From assembly GCA_002966495.1 (NCBI GenBank), contig CP016490.1, forward strand, positions 1,984,001-2,048,000: 64,000 nt of DNA. Direction: 5' to 3'. The position numbers and the translations under genes were made by a program. Source of the DNA: Halomonas sp. GFAJ-1 (GTDB lineage Bacteria; Pseudomonadota; Gammaproteobacteria; Pseudomonadales; Halomonadaceae). The notes beneath the pieces are model-generated. The model was not told where the DNA came from. It saw nothing but the letters and a program-made list of their open reading frames with translations, and did no database searches. Below, piece after piece: positions 1-9,219 of the stretch (position 1 is its first letter; every line of letters begins with the position of its first letter).

Positions 1-1676
1 CGCGCCTCATCGCTGCGCCCGAGCGCATGCAGAACTTCGGCGAGGTGTGCGGCGATCTCTTGATCGGGCATTTGAGTATAGGCACTTTCTAGCCAGGCAA
101 GCGCATCTTCAGGTTGGCCAAGCCGAAAGTAGACCCAGCCCATGCTATCGAGTATTGCAGGGTTTTCCGGGTCAACTTCGTAGGCGCGCTCTATGAGTTC
201 GCGAGCTTCTTCCAGGCGTCCTGGTACGTTGAGGTCCGCGAGGGTGTAGCCCAGCGCATTAAGCGCCATTGCGTCATTGGGCTCAGTGCGCAAAATCTGG
301 CGCAAATCCTGTTCCATAGCGTCAACGTCGCCCAGCTCCCAAAAGCGCATTGCCCGTAAATAGAGCAGCGTGGTGTCGTCGGGGGTGCGGGTGAGTTCCC
401 GGTTTAGCAATGTGGTGGCATCTTCTTGCAAACCTAGCTCGTCTAATAGCTGTACTTCAAGCATGACTAGGTCGCCGAAATAGTCATCGTGACGCATCCT
501 TTCAATGCGCAGAAGGGCGCGTGCGTCTAGCAAACGGTCGTCTTCAATCAACATACGCGCCGCGGTCGCACGGGCGGGCAGAAACTCATCGCCATCGTGT
601 ACCTGGCGGTAGTAAAGCAGGGCATCATCAACCTCACCCTGGGATTGGGCAATGGCGCCGAGCAGGTAGTAGGCAATGTTGGGAACGGTGTCTTGGCCAA
701 TTAGCGGCTGGAGTAGCCGGTAAGCAGGTTCGCTGTGACCCTCTTCCAGATACAGCTGAGCCAGCGCAATGCGCAGATCCTGATTGCCGCCGTGGTTTTC
801 CAGCAGAGTATTAGTTTGTACTTCGGCAGCGGCAATGTTGTTTAGGCGAATTTCCGCCTGAGCCAGCATTAGCACAAAGCGGACATCATCAGGTGCGAGT
901 TCAAGCCCCGCTTGGGCCGCTCGCTGCGCTGTTTGGTGATTGCCGGTTTCCAAGGCAAGGCGTGCCTTGGCAAGCCATAGCTGGGCAGAGGTGGGTTCTC
1001 GCTGGGCAACTTGGTCAAGGCGCTGCTGTGCTTGATGTGTATCGCCAAGGGCAGCTTCCATAAGAGCGGTGCCGAGTAATACATCGCTATGAAACTCAAG
1101 CTGGTCAGCGTTGGGTTGGGCAAGGTGCGCACGTAGTGGCTGAATAAGCAGATTTAGAGGAGCTTCTTCGGCTACCGCTATTTCAGCAAAGGCGGCTATT
1201 TCGCCATTGCCACCTGCTTGGGTAATCGCCAGGCGCTGTTCTAGGCTGTCGTACCAATCGCCGCGCTGTAAAGAGAGCGCCGAGAGCAGGCGATTAGGGG
1301 CTTCTGCGTTTGGGGCTAGCTCACGCCAGCGCAGGGCAGATGCCTCAGTTAACGCGATATCGTTGCCAAACCGGGCAGCAAAGGTGGCGCGTTCAGCAAG
1401 TGCCGGTACGCTATAGCGTTGAGCAGCTTCCAAATAGCCTTGGCTAGCGGAGCGGTAATCACCCCGTTGGCCTGCAAGCTCAGCTGTCAGCAACGTACGA
1501 AGCCCGGCCGCATCAAGGCCGCGGGTAATCGGCGGCGCCGACTGCATGGGGTCGCTTGTATGGGTAGGTAAGCCGCCCTCGGTGAAAGAGGCTGAAGATT
1601 GGCAGCCGCTCATTAAGAATAGCGTGGTGGCCAATGGCAGTAGGGATAAACCCGATAGTGGTGCGCGAAGGGGCAT
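1..1676 (-). CDS. TPR-repeat outer-membrane lipoprotein, partial
   Basis: The reading frame is open from an ATG at 1676 to the window edge, so the C-terminus is missing; about 558 residues are visible. The N-terminus is a lipoprotein signal with a lipobox LMSGC around residue 25, so the mature protein should be lipid-anchored. The rest is a long series of helical repeats with TPR spacing, for example WVYFRLGQPEDALAWLESAY near the window edge. TPR proteins act as scaffolds; the partner is unknown. The gene diverges from hemA. In Pseudomonas the same position beside hemA holds a TPR protein next to lolB and ispE, which fits this identification. Family is confident, function is not. Confidence 0.85.
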   Translation of the reverse strand, partial: MPLRAPLSGLSLLPLATTLFLMSGCQSSASFTEGGLPTHTSDPMQSAPPITRGLDAAGLRTLLTAELAGQRGDYRSASQGYLEAAQRYSVPALAERATFAARFGNDIALTEASALRWRELAPNAEAPNRLLSALSLQRGDWYDSLEQRLAITQAGGNGEIAAFAEIAVAEEAPLNLLIQPLRAHLAQPNADQLEFHSDVLLGTALMEAALGDTHQAQQRLDQVAQREPTSAQLWLAKARLALETGNHQTAQRAAQAGLELAPDDVRFVLMLAQAEIRLNNIAAAEVQTNTLLENHGGNQDLRIALAQLYLEEGHSEPAYRLLQPLIGQDTVPNIAYYLLGAIAQSQGEVDDALLYYRQVHDGDEFLPARATAARMLIEDDRLLDARALLRIERMRHDDYFGDLVMLEVQLLDELGLQEDATTLLNRELTRTPDDTTLLYLRAMRFWELGDVDAMEQDLRQILRTEPNDAMALNALGYTLADLNVPGRLEEARELIERAYEVDPENPAILDSMGWVYFRLGQPEDALAWLESAYTQMPDQEIAAHLAEVLHALGRSDEA

Positions 1677-1899
1677 GCGTCTCTCGATCAAGTGGCCGAG
1701 TGCTCAGCATAGCGGCTTGGCTGCCTGCGGCAAAGTGGTGTGGGCCAGATCATGCTCTGCTGTGGTAGGATATCTCACCTTGAAAAAGAGCAGCGTCAGC
1801 GCAATTTCTTAACGGCGGCGCCCGATAGACTTGCTTTAGCAAGCCAGACACATAGACGAGTGACGTGACGACCGATCTACTAGCGAAGACGCATATCGC
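1677..1899. promoter_or_regulatory. Divergent intergenic region between TPR lipoprotein and hemA
   Basis: This 223-base gap must carry the promoters of both divergent genes. I could not pick a convincing pair of -35/-10 boxes and no operator stands out. Confidence 0.4.
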
Positions 1900-3210
1900 A
1901 TGACGCTTCTTGCCCTGGGAATAAATCATCGTACTGCCAGTGTGGCTGTGCGTGAGCAGGTGGCCTTTACGCCGACGCAGCTGGAAAGTGCGTTGGCTGA
2001 ATTGCGTAGCCTGCCACAAATCAACGAAGCAGCCGTGCTCTCGACCTGTAACCGTACCGAGCTTTACTGCGTGACGGATGCTGCCGGTGAGCAGGTTGTG
2101 CTGGATTGGCTTGGACGCTTCCATAATTTGCGCGTCGAAGACCTCTCCCGTTGTGCCTACCATTATCTAGACAGCGATGCGGCACGCCATTTGATGCGCG
2201 TCGCCGTTGGCCTGGACTCTATGGTGCTGGGCGAGCCGCAAATTCTTGGGCAATTAAAAGATGCCTACCAACAAGCGCGCCAGGCCAAAGGCTTAGGCGG
2301 CGAGTTGGAGCGTCTGTTTCAGCATACCTTCGCGGTGGCTAAACAGGTGCGCACAGAAACCGGTATTGGTAAAAACCCCGTCTCAATCGCCTATGCCGCG
2401 GTGAGTATGGCCAGCCGAATTTTTGATGACTTTAGCCGAGCTCGTGCGCTGCTGATTGGTGCAGGGGAAACCATCGAGCTGGTAGCGCGCCACCTCCATG
2501 AAGCCGGTGTGCGTCAGCTCACGGTGGCAAACCGTACTCGAGAGCGGGCTGAACAGGTGTCGTCACCGCTTGGGGGCACTGCCATCACGCTGTCTGAGAT
2601 TCCTGATGCGCTAGAGTATGCCGATATCGTCATCTCTTCGACGGCCTCTCCGCTGCCAATCTTAGGCAAGGGGATGGTGGAGCGGGCGCTGAAAAAACGC
2701 CGCCACCGTCCTGTGTTCATGGTGGATATTGCGGTGCCTAGAGACATTGAGCCGCAGGTAGGCGAGCTTGCCGATGTTTTCCTCTACACCGTTGACGATC
2801 TGGAAGAGGTTATTCAAGAGAATCGGCGCCATCGCCAAGTGGCCGCTGACCAGGCTGAATCGCTAATTGAGCACGGTGTCGGTAATTGGCTTCACGAGCG
2901 CCGTATTCGCAAAGGCGGTGAGTTGATTCGCGACTACCGTCGTCACGGTGAAGCGATACGCGACCACTCTCGAGAGCAAGCGCTTGAGCGTTTAGCGCGT
3001 GGGGAAGACCCCGCTAAAGTGATTGAGCGAATGGCGCATCAATTAGCCAATCGTTTGATGCACCACCCGACGCTTGCGCTGCGAGAAGCGGCCTCCCAAG
3101 AAAACCACGAATTGCTGAATGCCATGCCGCAGTTACTGCTTCCCGCTAAACCTGCGTTTGAGCAGCCCGCACGCCCGGTAAAACGCCAGAAGGATGATAC
3201 ACCCGCATGA
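1900..3210 (+). CDS. hemA: Glutamyl-tRNA reductase
   Basis: HemA catalyses the NADPH-dependent reduction of glutamyl-tRNA to glutamate-1-semialdehyde, the first committed step of C5 tetrapyrrole synthesis. The 436-residue length is normal. The N-terminus LLALGINHRTA is typical, and the catalytic Cys50 lies in STCNRTE, the same position as in E. coli. The conserved GLDSMVLGEPQILGQ segment, a NADPH-binding region around LLIGAGETIELVARHL and a C-terminal dimerisation helix are present. It overlaps prfA by four bases (ATGA), so the two are translationally coupled. This hemA-prfA-prmC order is widespread in gammaproteobacteria. Confidence 0.97.
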   Translation: MTLLALGINHRTASVAVREQVAFTPTQLESALAELRSLPQINEAAVLSTCNRTELYCVTDAAGEQVVLDWLGRFHNLRVEDLSRCAYHYLDSDAARHLMRVAVGLDSMVLGEPQILGQLKDAYQQARQAKGLGGELERLFQHTFAVAKQVRTETGIGKNPVSIAYAAVSMASRIFDDFSRARALLIGAGETIELVARHLHEAGVRQLTVANRTRERAEQVSSPLGGTAITLSEIPDALEYADIVISSTASPLPILGKGMVERALKKRRHRPVFMVDIAVPRDIEPQVGELADVFLYTVDDLEEVIQENRRHRQVAADQAESLIEHGVGNWLHERRIRKGGELIRDYRRHGEAIRDHSREQALERLARGEDPAKVIERMAHQLANRLMHHPTLALREAASQENHELLNAMPQLLLPAKPAFEQPARPVKRQKDDTPA

Positions 3211-4295
3211 AAGAGACTTTGCGCCAACGCTTAGATAGCTTTACCGAACGCTTTGAAGAGCTGGCAATGCTGTTGTCTGATCCTGAGGTGATTAACAACC
3301 AGCAGCGTTTCCGTGACTACTCCCGTGAATACGCCGAGCTGGAGGAGCTGGTTGCCACTTGGCAGCGTTATCGTGAGGTTGAGGTCAGTATTGAAGAGGC
3401 TGAACAACTCAGCCGCGACAGCGACCCAGAAATGCGTGAACTAGCAGAAATGGAGATCAGCGACGGGCGCGAGCAGCTTGGAAACCTGGACGTTGAGCTT
3501 AAGCGCTTGCTGGTGCCTAAAGACCCTGACGACGGCCGTGGCGTGTTTCTAGAAGTGCGCGCGGGCACTGGTGGCGATGAAGCCGCGATCTTTGCCGGTG
3601 ACCTGTTTCGTATGTACTCCCGCTATGCCGAGAAGCGTGGCTGGCGCGTTGAAGTGATTAGTGCCAGCCACGGCGAGCAGGGCGGCTATAAAGAGGTTAT
3701 TTCCCGGGTGAAAGGTGACGGCGTTTATGCCCGCTTGAAGTTTGAATCAGGTGCCCACCGGGTTCAGCGGGTACCAGCGACTGAGTCCCAAGGGCGCATT
3801 CACACCTCGGCCTGCACGGTAGCGGTAATGCCAGAAGTAGACGACGTGGGCGATATTGATATTAATCCTTCTGATTTACGTGTGGACACCTACCGCTCAA
3901 GCGGTGCGGGCGGCCAGCACGTTAACACCACCGATTCTGCTATTCGTATTACCCACCTGCCCTCCGGCGTAGTGGTGGAGTGCCAGGAAGAGCGTAGCCA
4001 GCATAAAAACCGAGCCAAAGCGATGTCGCTACTGGCTGCTAAGCTCAAGCGCAACGCGGTGGACTCCCAGCGACAAGAGCAGGCTGATGCCCGCCGCTCG
4101 CTAGTAGGCTCTGGGGACCGCAGCGAACGTATTCGTACGTACAACTTCCCCCAAGGTCGCATTACTGACCACCGCATCAATCTAACGCTCTATAAGCTAA
4201 CGGAAGTTGTTAGCGGTGAGCAGCTAGATGAAGTCATTGAGCCGCTGATCCACGAGTATCAAGCAGAGCAGCTTTCCGCCCTTCAGGAAGCCTAA
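3207..4295 (+). CDS. prfA: Peptide chain release factor 1
   Basis: RF1 recognises UAA and UAG stop codons and triggers peptidyl-tRNA hydrolysis. At 362 residues the length is normal. The GGQ catalytic motif is at residues 235-237 within SSGAGGQHVNTTDSAIRITH, and the codon-recognition tripeptide PAT is in RVPATESQG, which marks RF1 rather than RF2 (SPF). The start overlaps the hemA stop, and the stop overlaps the prmC start by one base (TAATG). The downstream neighbour methylates the glutamine of this GGQ, so the two genes form a functional pair. Confidence 0.97.
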   Translation: MKETLRQRLDSFTERFEELAMLLSDPEVINNQQRFRDYSREYAELEELVATWQRYREVEVSIEEAEQLSRDSDPEMRELAEMEISDGREQLGNLDVELKRLLVPKDPDDGRGVFLEVRAGTGGDEAAIFAGDLFRMYSRYAEKRGWRVEVISASHGEQGGYKEVISRVKGDGVYARLKFESGAHRVQRVPATESQGRIHTSACTVAVMPEVDDVGDIDINPSDLRVDTYRSSGAGGQHVNTTDSAIRITHLPSGVVVECQEERSQHKNRAKAMSLLAAKLKRNAVDSQRQEQADARRSLVGSGDRSERIRTYNFPQGRITDHRINLTLYKLTEVVSGEQLDEVIEPLIHEYQAEQLSALQEA

Positions 4296-5158
4296 TGGGT
4301 GCGTTGTCTGTCATGACCTACGATGCTCTACTGCGGCTTGCAGTGCCGCGTCTGCAAGCCGCGGGTTCGCCCTCAGCGCGAATAGATGCGGAAGTGCTGC
4401 TTAGCCATGCAACGGGGTATAACCGCACTTGGCTTTATACCTGGGGCGACCGTGAATGTCCTACCTGGGAACATGCGCGGTTTGATGCTCTAGTTGCTGC
4501 TCGCGTTCAGGGGCAACCAGTGGCCTATTTAACCGGTGAACGTGAGTTTTGGGGCCTGCGATTGGCCACGTCGGCTGATACGCTTATCCCCCGGCCTGAT
4601 ACGGAAACACTGGTAGAAGCGGTGCTGGGTCGTGGGCAGGCAAAAGCCGGTTGGCTGCTTGATCTAGGCACCGGCACCGGCGCTATTGCGCTGGCCTTTG
4701 CCAGTGAAAAACCTGGCTGGCATGTGATGGGCGCGGATATTCGCCTGGAAGCAGTTCGCCTTGCGGCTCGCAACGCCCAGGTGCTGGCGATTGCCAATGC
4801 ACAGTTTGTACAAAGTGACTGGTTCAGCGCTTTTTCGGCGCCTGAATACGCTAATAAATTCAATATCATTGTTAGTAACCCGCCCTATATTGCGGCTGAC
4901 GACCCCCACTTATGCCAAGGTGATGTGCGCTTTGAGCCGCGTTCTGCATTAGTCGCTGAGGCCAATGGTATGGCTGATTTAATTCATTTAGCCAATACCG
5001 CCAGTGCGCATCTCTCCGCCGGAGGGTGGCTGGCACTAGAGCATGGCTATTCTCAGGCTGGTCAGGTGCGCGAAGCGCTTGTACTGGCCGGCTATCAGAA
5101 CGTTGAAAGTGTGCGAGACGTTGGCGGTCATGAACGGGTTACCCTAGGGCACCTTTAA
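4295..5158 (+). CDS. prmC: Release factor glutamine N5-methyltransferase
   Basis: PrmC (HemK) methylates the GGQ glutamine of RF1 and RF2 using S-adenosylmethionine. The protein shows the helical N-terminal domain, the SAM-binding LLDLGTGTGAIALAFA and the signature NPPY motif in NIIVSNPPYIAADDPH, which binds the glutamine side chain. Length 287 is slightly long; an ATG at 4313 (MTYDALLRLAV) would give 281 residues and matches the family start better, but the first ATG overlaps the prfA stop as TAATG. Third gene of the hemA operon. Confidence 0.95.
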   Translation: MGALSVMTYDALLRLAVPRLQAAGSPSARIDAEVLLSHATGYNRTWLYTWGDRECPTWEHARFDALVAARVQGQPVAYLTGEREFWGLRLATSADTLIPRPDTETLVEAVLGRGQAKAGWLLDLGTGTGAIALAFASEKPGWHVMGADIRLEAVRLAARNAQVLAIANAQFVQSDWFSAFSAPEYANKFNIIVSNPPYIAADDPHLCQGDVRFEPRSALVAEANGMADLIHLANTASAHLSAGGWLALEHGYSQAGQVREALVLAGYQNVESVRDVGGHERVTLGHL

Positions 5159-5190
5159 AACTGCCTGATTCATCAGTAATGGATCCTGCC

Positions 5191-5691
5191 ATGAAACCTA
5201 AAAATAGAACGCTGGACCGTATCGATCTTAAAATTTTGCGATGTCTGCAGGAGAATGCGCGTATTTCCTACGTGGACCTTGCCTCAGAAGTTGGCTTATC
5301 CACAACCCCTTGCTTAGAGCGCGTCAAGCGCCTTGAGCGAGCCGGTATCATTCGCGGCTACCAAGCGATTCTCGACCCACGAGCCTTAAAAGCTAACCTG
5401 CTGGTGTTTGTAGAAATCAGCCTGGAAACCCAGTCGCCTGCAGTATTTGATGAGTTCCGCCGCGCGGTGGAAACGCTCCCGCAGATACAAGAGTGCCACT
5501 TAGTCTCTGGTCAGTTTGATTATATTTTGAAGTGCCGGATTCCTGAGATGGCGGCCTACCGCCAGTTACTCGGCGATGTGGTACTCACCTTGCCCGGGGT
5601 AAAAGAGTCGAAAAGCTACGTGGTCATGGAAGAGGTGAAAGAGAGCTTCAGCCTGCACATACCCGACTTCGAGGAATTTGAGGATAAGTAA
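5191..5691 (+). CDS. lrp: Leucine-responsive regulatory protein, Lrp/AsnC family
   Basis: Transcription regulator with an N-terminal winged helix-turn-helix and a C-terminal RAM ligand-binding domain. The recognition region GLSTTPCLERVKRLERAGII is nearly the classical Lrp sequence, rather than AsnC or another paralogue. The 166-residue size is normal. Start chosen at 5191 because GGAT lies just upstream; an in-frame ATG at 5179 adds four residues. It follows prmC after about 30 bases on the same strand, so it may be co-transcribed. In Pseudomonas prmC is directly followed by moeB, so Lrp is an extra gene here. Confidence 0.92.
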   Translation: MKPKNRTLDRIDLKILRCLQENARISYVDLASEVGLSTTPCLERVKRLERAGIIRGYQAILDPRALKANLLVFVEISLETQSPAVFDEFRRAVETLPQIQECHLVSGQFDYILKCRIPEMAAYRQLLGDVVLTLPGVKESKSYVVMEEVKESFSLHIPDFEEFEDK

Positions 5692-5695
5692 GCCG

Positions 5696-6457
5696 ATGAT
5701 GGACGATCAGGCGCTGCTGCGCTATAGCCGCCAAATCATGCTGCCCGAGGTTGATATCGACGGGCAGGAGCGCCTGCGAGGCGCCCACGCGCTGATTATA
5801 GGTGCAGGTGGGTTGGGCTCGCCGGCAGCACTCTACTTAGCGGCCGCGGGCGTTGGGCGTATAACCATTGCCGATGCAGATGTTGTTGAGCTTTCTAATC
5901 TGCAGCGGCAAATCGCCCATCAGCAGGCAAGCATTGGCGTTAATAAAGCATGCTCAGCGAAAGCCAGCATGGAAGCGCTGAACCCTGAGTGCCAGGTAGT
6001 GGCTGTGGAGCAGCACGCAGCAGGCGAGCAGTTACAGACGTTAGTGGATTCGGCAGATGTTGTGCTTGATTGCACCGACCGTTTTTCAAGCCGCTACGCG
6101 ATTAATACCGCCACACAGCAGGCGGGCGTGCCGCTTGTTTCTGGCGCGGCGATACGCTTTTCCGGGCAGCTGGCGGTATTTGACCCCCGAAACTCAGATG
6201 CCCCCTGTTACGCCTGCCTTTATCCCCCTGATGATAGCGATAGCGATGATGAAGCTCTTAGCTGTGCTGAAAGCGGGGTGATGGCACCGCTCGTTGGTTT
6301 AATTGGCTGTTTTCAAGCGGTGGAAGCCTTCAAACTGTTAAGCGGTGCTGGAAAGCCCCACCAAGGGCTTTCGACCTTTGAGGGTATGAGTGGACAATGG
6401 CGCCACTTCCAGGTGCTCCGAGATCCCGCCTGTCAGGTATGTGGGAAAAGAGAGTAA
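5696..6457 (+). CDS. moeB: Molybdopterin-synthase adenylyltransferase, MoeB/ThiF family
   Basis: E1-like enzyme that adenylates the C-terminal glycine of a small sulfur carrier (MoaD in molybdenum cofactor synthesis). Seen: the N-terminal RYSRQIMLPEVDIDGQERL, the ATP-binding IIGAGGLGSPAALYLA, the catalytic arginine in NLQRQ, and two zinc CxxC pairs (CYAC and CQVC). There is no C-terminal rhodanese domain. The ATG at 5696 has GAGG 12 bases upstream. MoeB supports molybdoenzymes such as the formate dehydrogenase at 51.0-53.8 kb. A ThiF role in thiamine synthesis cannot be excluded from sequence alone. Confidence 0.9.
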   Translation: MMDDQALLRYSRQIMLPEVDIDGQERLRGAHALIIGAGGLGSPAALYLAAAGVGRITIADADVVELSNLQRQIAHQQASIGVNKACSAKASMEALNPECQVVAVEQHAAGEQLQTLVDSADVVLDCTDRFSSRYAINTATQQAGVPLVSGAAIRFSGQLAVFDPRNSDAPCYACLYPPDDSDSDDEALSCAESGVMAPLVGLIGCFQAVEAFKLLSGAGKPHQGLSTFEGMSGQWRHFQVLRDPACQVCGKRE

Positions 6458-6480
6458 AAAAAGCCCGCTAAGTAGCGGGC
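6456..6480 (-). terminator. Rho-independent terminator downstream of ahpF
   Basis: A perfect 8-bp stem GCCCGCTA/TAGCGGGC with a 2-base loop is followed on the minus strand by seven Ts. The T tract overlaps the moeB stop codon. It suits ahpF transcripts; in the plus direction it lacks a T tract. A second hairpin (AAAGGGCGG/CCGCCCTTT, about 6517-6539) lies between it and the ahpF stop. Confidence 0.8.
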
Positions 6481-6545
6481 GTGACGTCACGGTCTTATAC
6501 GTCAAAAGAACGATCCCAAAGGGCGGTAACCCGCCCTTTGGCTAG

Positions 6546-8102
6546 TTAATTGCGAATCAGATAATCAAAGGCGCCTAGCGAGGCTTTTGCGCCTTCGCCC
6601 ATGGCAATAATGATCTGTTTATAGGGCACGGTGGTGACATCCCCTGCAGCAAACACACCGGGTACCGAGGTCATGCCATGGGCATCGACAATAATCTCTC
6701 CGCGGGGCGTCATCTCAATCGGTGAGCCTTTCAGCCACTCGGTATTAGGTACCAAGCCAATCTGAACAAAAATACCCTCTAACGCGATGGTTTTGATGTC
6801 ATCGGTAGTACGGTCTTTATAGGTTAGGCCGTTAACGCGGCTGCCATCGCCGGTTACTTCGGTGGTTTGCGCGTTCAAAATAATATCGACGTTGGGCAGG
6901 CTCTTGAGTTTTCTCTGCAGCACGGCATCTGCGCGCATTTCACCCATGAACTCTACCAGCGTTACGTGACCCACGATGCCCGCAAGGTCAATGGCCGCTT
7001 CTACACCAGAGTTGCCGCCACCAATAACGGCAACGCGCTTGCCTTTGAACAGTGGGCCATCGCAATGGGGGCAATAAGCCACGCCTTTGTTACGGTACTG
7101 CTGCTCACCGGGAACATTCATTTCACGCCAGCGTGCGCCAGTGGCTAGCACGAGTGTTTTGCTCTTTAGCTTCGCGCCGGACTCCAGGGTGACTTCATGC
7201 AAACCGCCTTCCGCTTCAGCAGCCTTGAATGACGTAGCGCGCTGAAGGTTCATTACGTCAACCTCGTACTCTTTGACGTGCTCTTCCAATGCGCTAACTA
7301 GCTTTGGGCCTTCGGTATGGGAAACTGAAATAAAGTTCTCAATGCCCATAGTGTCGGCCACTTGGCCACCAAAGCGCTCTGCAGCAACACCGGTGTTAAT
7401 GCCTTTGCGGGCAGAGTAAATGGCTGCTGATGCACCGGCGGGGCCACCACCAATCACTAGCGTATCAAAGGCGGCTTTTTCGCTAAGCTTTTTCGCTTCA
7501 CGCTCGGCAGCGCCAGTGTCTACTTTGGCTAAGATTTGCTCAAGTGTCATGCGACCCTGGTCAAAAGGCTTGCCGTTTAAGTAGATGCTGGGCACCGACA
7601 TAATTTCCCGCGCTTCTACTTCATCCTGGAACAGCGCGCCATCAATGGCGACGTGACGCACGTTCGGGTTAAAGATCGCCATTAAGTTGAGCGCTTGAAC
7701 GACATCAGGGCAGTTCTGGCACGAAAGCGAGTAGTAAGTCTCGAACAGCATGTCGCCGTCGAGGTTCTTGATTTGATCCAGCAGTTCTTGAGAGGTTTTC
7801 GGTGGGTGGCCACCGACTTGCAGCAGCGCCAGTACCAGCGAGGTGAACTCGTGGCCCATGGGGATACCTGCAAATACCACGCCGGTCTCTTCACCGGGGC
7901 GATTAATAGCAAAGGATGGCTTGCGGCTATCTTGGCCATCGCTGTGCAGAGTAATTTTATCGGTGAGGCTGCTGATATCTTCCAGCAGGCCCAGCAGTTC
8001 TTGTGACTTGGCACCGTCATCGAGGGACGCAACGATCTCGAACGGTTGAGTCACTTTTTCCAGATAAGCTTTCAACTGGTTTTTTAAATTAGCGTCCAGC
8101 AT
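6546..8102 (-). CDS. ahpF: Alkyl hydroperoxide reductase subunit F
   Basis: Flavoprotein disulfide reductase that passes electrons from NADH to AhpC. The 518 residues hold an N-terminal tandem thioredoxin-fold domain with redox pair Cys128/Cys131 (CQNC), an FAD-binding VIGGGPAGASAAIY, the active CPHC pair Cys344/Cys347 and an NADH-binding IGGGNSGVEAA. These positions match the E. coli protein closely. It lies downstream of ahpC on the same strand, but a strong terminator sits in the 223-base gap, so it may have its own promoter or depend on read-through. Confidence 0.97.
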   Translation of the reverse strand: MLDANLKNQLKAYLEKVTQPFEIVASLDDGAKSQELLGLLEDISSLTDKITLHSDGQDSRKPSFAINRPGEETGVVFAGIPMGHEFTSLVLALLQVGGHPPKTSQELLDQIKNLDGDMLFETYYSLSCQNCPDVVQALNLMAIFNPNVRHVAIDGALFQDEVEAREIMSVPSIYLNGKPFDQGRMTLEQILAKVDTGAAEREAKKLSEKAAFDTLVIGGGPAGASAAIYSARKGINTGVAAERFGGQVADTMGIENFISVSHTEGPKLVSALEEHVKEYEVDVMNLQRATSFKAAEAEGGLHEVTLESGAKLKSKTLVLATGARWREMNVPGEQQYRNKGVAYCPHCDGPLFKGKRVAVIGGGNSGVEAAIDLAGIVGHVTLVEFMGEMRADAVLQRKLKSLPNVDIILNAQTTEVTGDGSRVNGLTYKDRTTDDIKTIALEGIFVQIGLVPNTEWLKGSPIEMTPRGEIIVDAHGMTSVPGVFAAGDVTTVPYKQIIIAMGEGAKASLGAFDYLIRN

Positions 8103-8225
8103 GACAGTGGTTTCCTCGCGATCTGCTTGTCAATGTTCTCGACCTTAAACGCCGCTCACTAAAAACATTCAGCGCAAATAATGGCGTAAGGGAAAACGAT
8201 AGTTGCGTAAAAATGGTGCTTGAAG

Positions 8226-8253
8226 AAAAACACCCGGAACTATGCCCGGGTGT
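8226..8253 (-). terminator. Rho-independent terminator downstream of ahpC
   Basis: Stem ACACCCGG/CCGGGTGT with an 8-base loop, followed on the minus strand by TTTTTCTTC. It lies between ahpC and ahpF and would end or attenuate ahpC transcripts, which fits AhpC being needed in large excess over AhpF. Confidence 0.85.
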
Positions 8254-8325
8254 CATACTGTCTATAGGGCCACCATGGTTTGGCAGCTTAGCGCTGACAA
8301 ACCTAGGCTGGCAGCTGAGGGCGAG

Positions 8326-8889
8326 TTAGATTTTGCCTACTAGATCCAGAGAGGGCGCTAGCGTCTCTTCGCCTTCTTTCCATTTTGCCGGGCAAACTTC
8401 GTTCGGGTTAGCGCGAACGTATTGAGCGGCTTTCACTTTACGCAGTAGCTCTTCGGCATTACGGCCGATGTTGCCAGCGTTAATTTCAACGATCTGAATT
8501 TTGCCGTCTGGGTCAACAACGAAGGTGCCGCGCTCAGCAAGACCGGCTTCCTCGATGAGGACTTCAAAGTTGCGCGAAATGCGCAGCGTCGGGTCAGCAA
8601 TCATTGGGTACTGCAGCTTGCCGATAGTCTCAGAGCTGTCGTGCCACGCTTTGTGAGTGAAGTGGGTATCGGTTGAAACGCTGTAAATTTCAACGCCCAG
8701 CTTCTTGAATTCTGCGTAGTTGTCGGCCAGGTCGCCAAGCTCAGTGGGGCAAACGAACGTGAAGTCAGCGGGGTAGAAGAAAAATACTGACCACTGGCCT
8801 TTAAGGTCTGCTTCGGTAACGTCAACAAACTCACCGTTCAAATAGGCAGTCGCTTTAAACGGTTTTACTTCAGTGTTGATCAAAGACAT
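8326..8889 (-). CDS. ahpC: Alkyl hydroperoxide reductase subunit C (typical 2-Cys peroxiredoxin)
   Basis: AhpC reduces hydrogen peroxide, organic peroxides and peroxynitrite in the cytoplasm and is re-reduced by AhpF. The peroxidatic Cys47 lies in DFTFVCPTELGDL and the resolving Cys166 in NEVCPAKW, as in E. coli (46 and 165). The 187-residue length is standard for the AhpC/Prx1 class. A GGAG ribosome-binding site precedes the ATG. A strong OxyR-like operator sits about 80-115 bases upstream of the start, so peroxide induction is likely. Confidence 0.98.
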   Translation of the reverse strand: MSLINTEVKPFKATAYLNGEFVDVTEADLKGQWSVFFFYPADFTFVCPTELGDLADNYAEFKKLGVEIYSVSTDTHFTHKAWHDSSETIGKLQYPMIADPTLRISRNFEVLIEEAGLAERGTFVVDPDGKIQIVEINAGNIGRNAEELLRKVKAAQYVRANPNEVCPAKWKEGEETLAPSLDLVGKI

Positions 8890-8967
8890 TTAAATAATCT
8901 CCGTGTTAAGTGATTGGTAGGGGGAAAATCTGTCCCATATGGTAACGCTCTACTACTAATAGCTAAA

Positions 8968-9004
8968 ATTGAAAAAAACAATCTTATTGATAGTGAGCTT
9001 GTAT
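8968..9004 (-). promoter_or_regulatory. Candidate OxyR operator upstream of ahpC
   Basis: Four tetranucleotides ATTG, CAAT, ATAG and GTAT are separated by exactly seven bases each. This matches the OxyR footprint ATAG-N7-CTAT-N7-ATAG-N7-CTAT, with the third element exact and the others close. It lies in the 330-base gap between ahpC (minus) and potF (plus), on the ahpC side, where OxyR would contact RNA polymerase. Confidence 0.7.
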
Positions 9005-9219
9005 AGTGACGTGTTTGCTTGCGACACAGACTGTGAGATGGGGGCACTGATGGCATAAGACAAGAATTTTTCACATTGACTTGCGGTTGTCCGCACTGCA
9101 CCGCAAAATTCGCACGGTTTGCAGAATCGCCTAAGCTATTGCGGGTGGTGACGTAGGGGCTGACGCGCGTAACTGACCATTGAATGTTTGCGATAATTGT
9201 TTTGACGAGGAGGAGTGAC

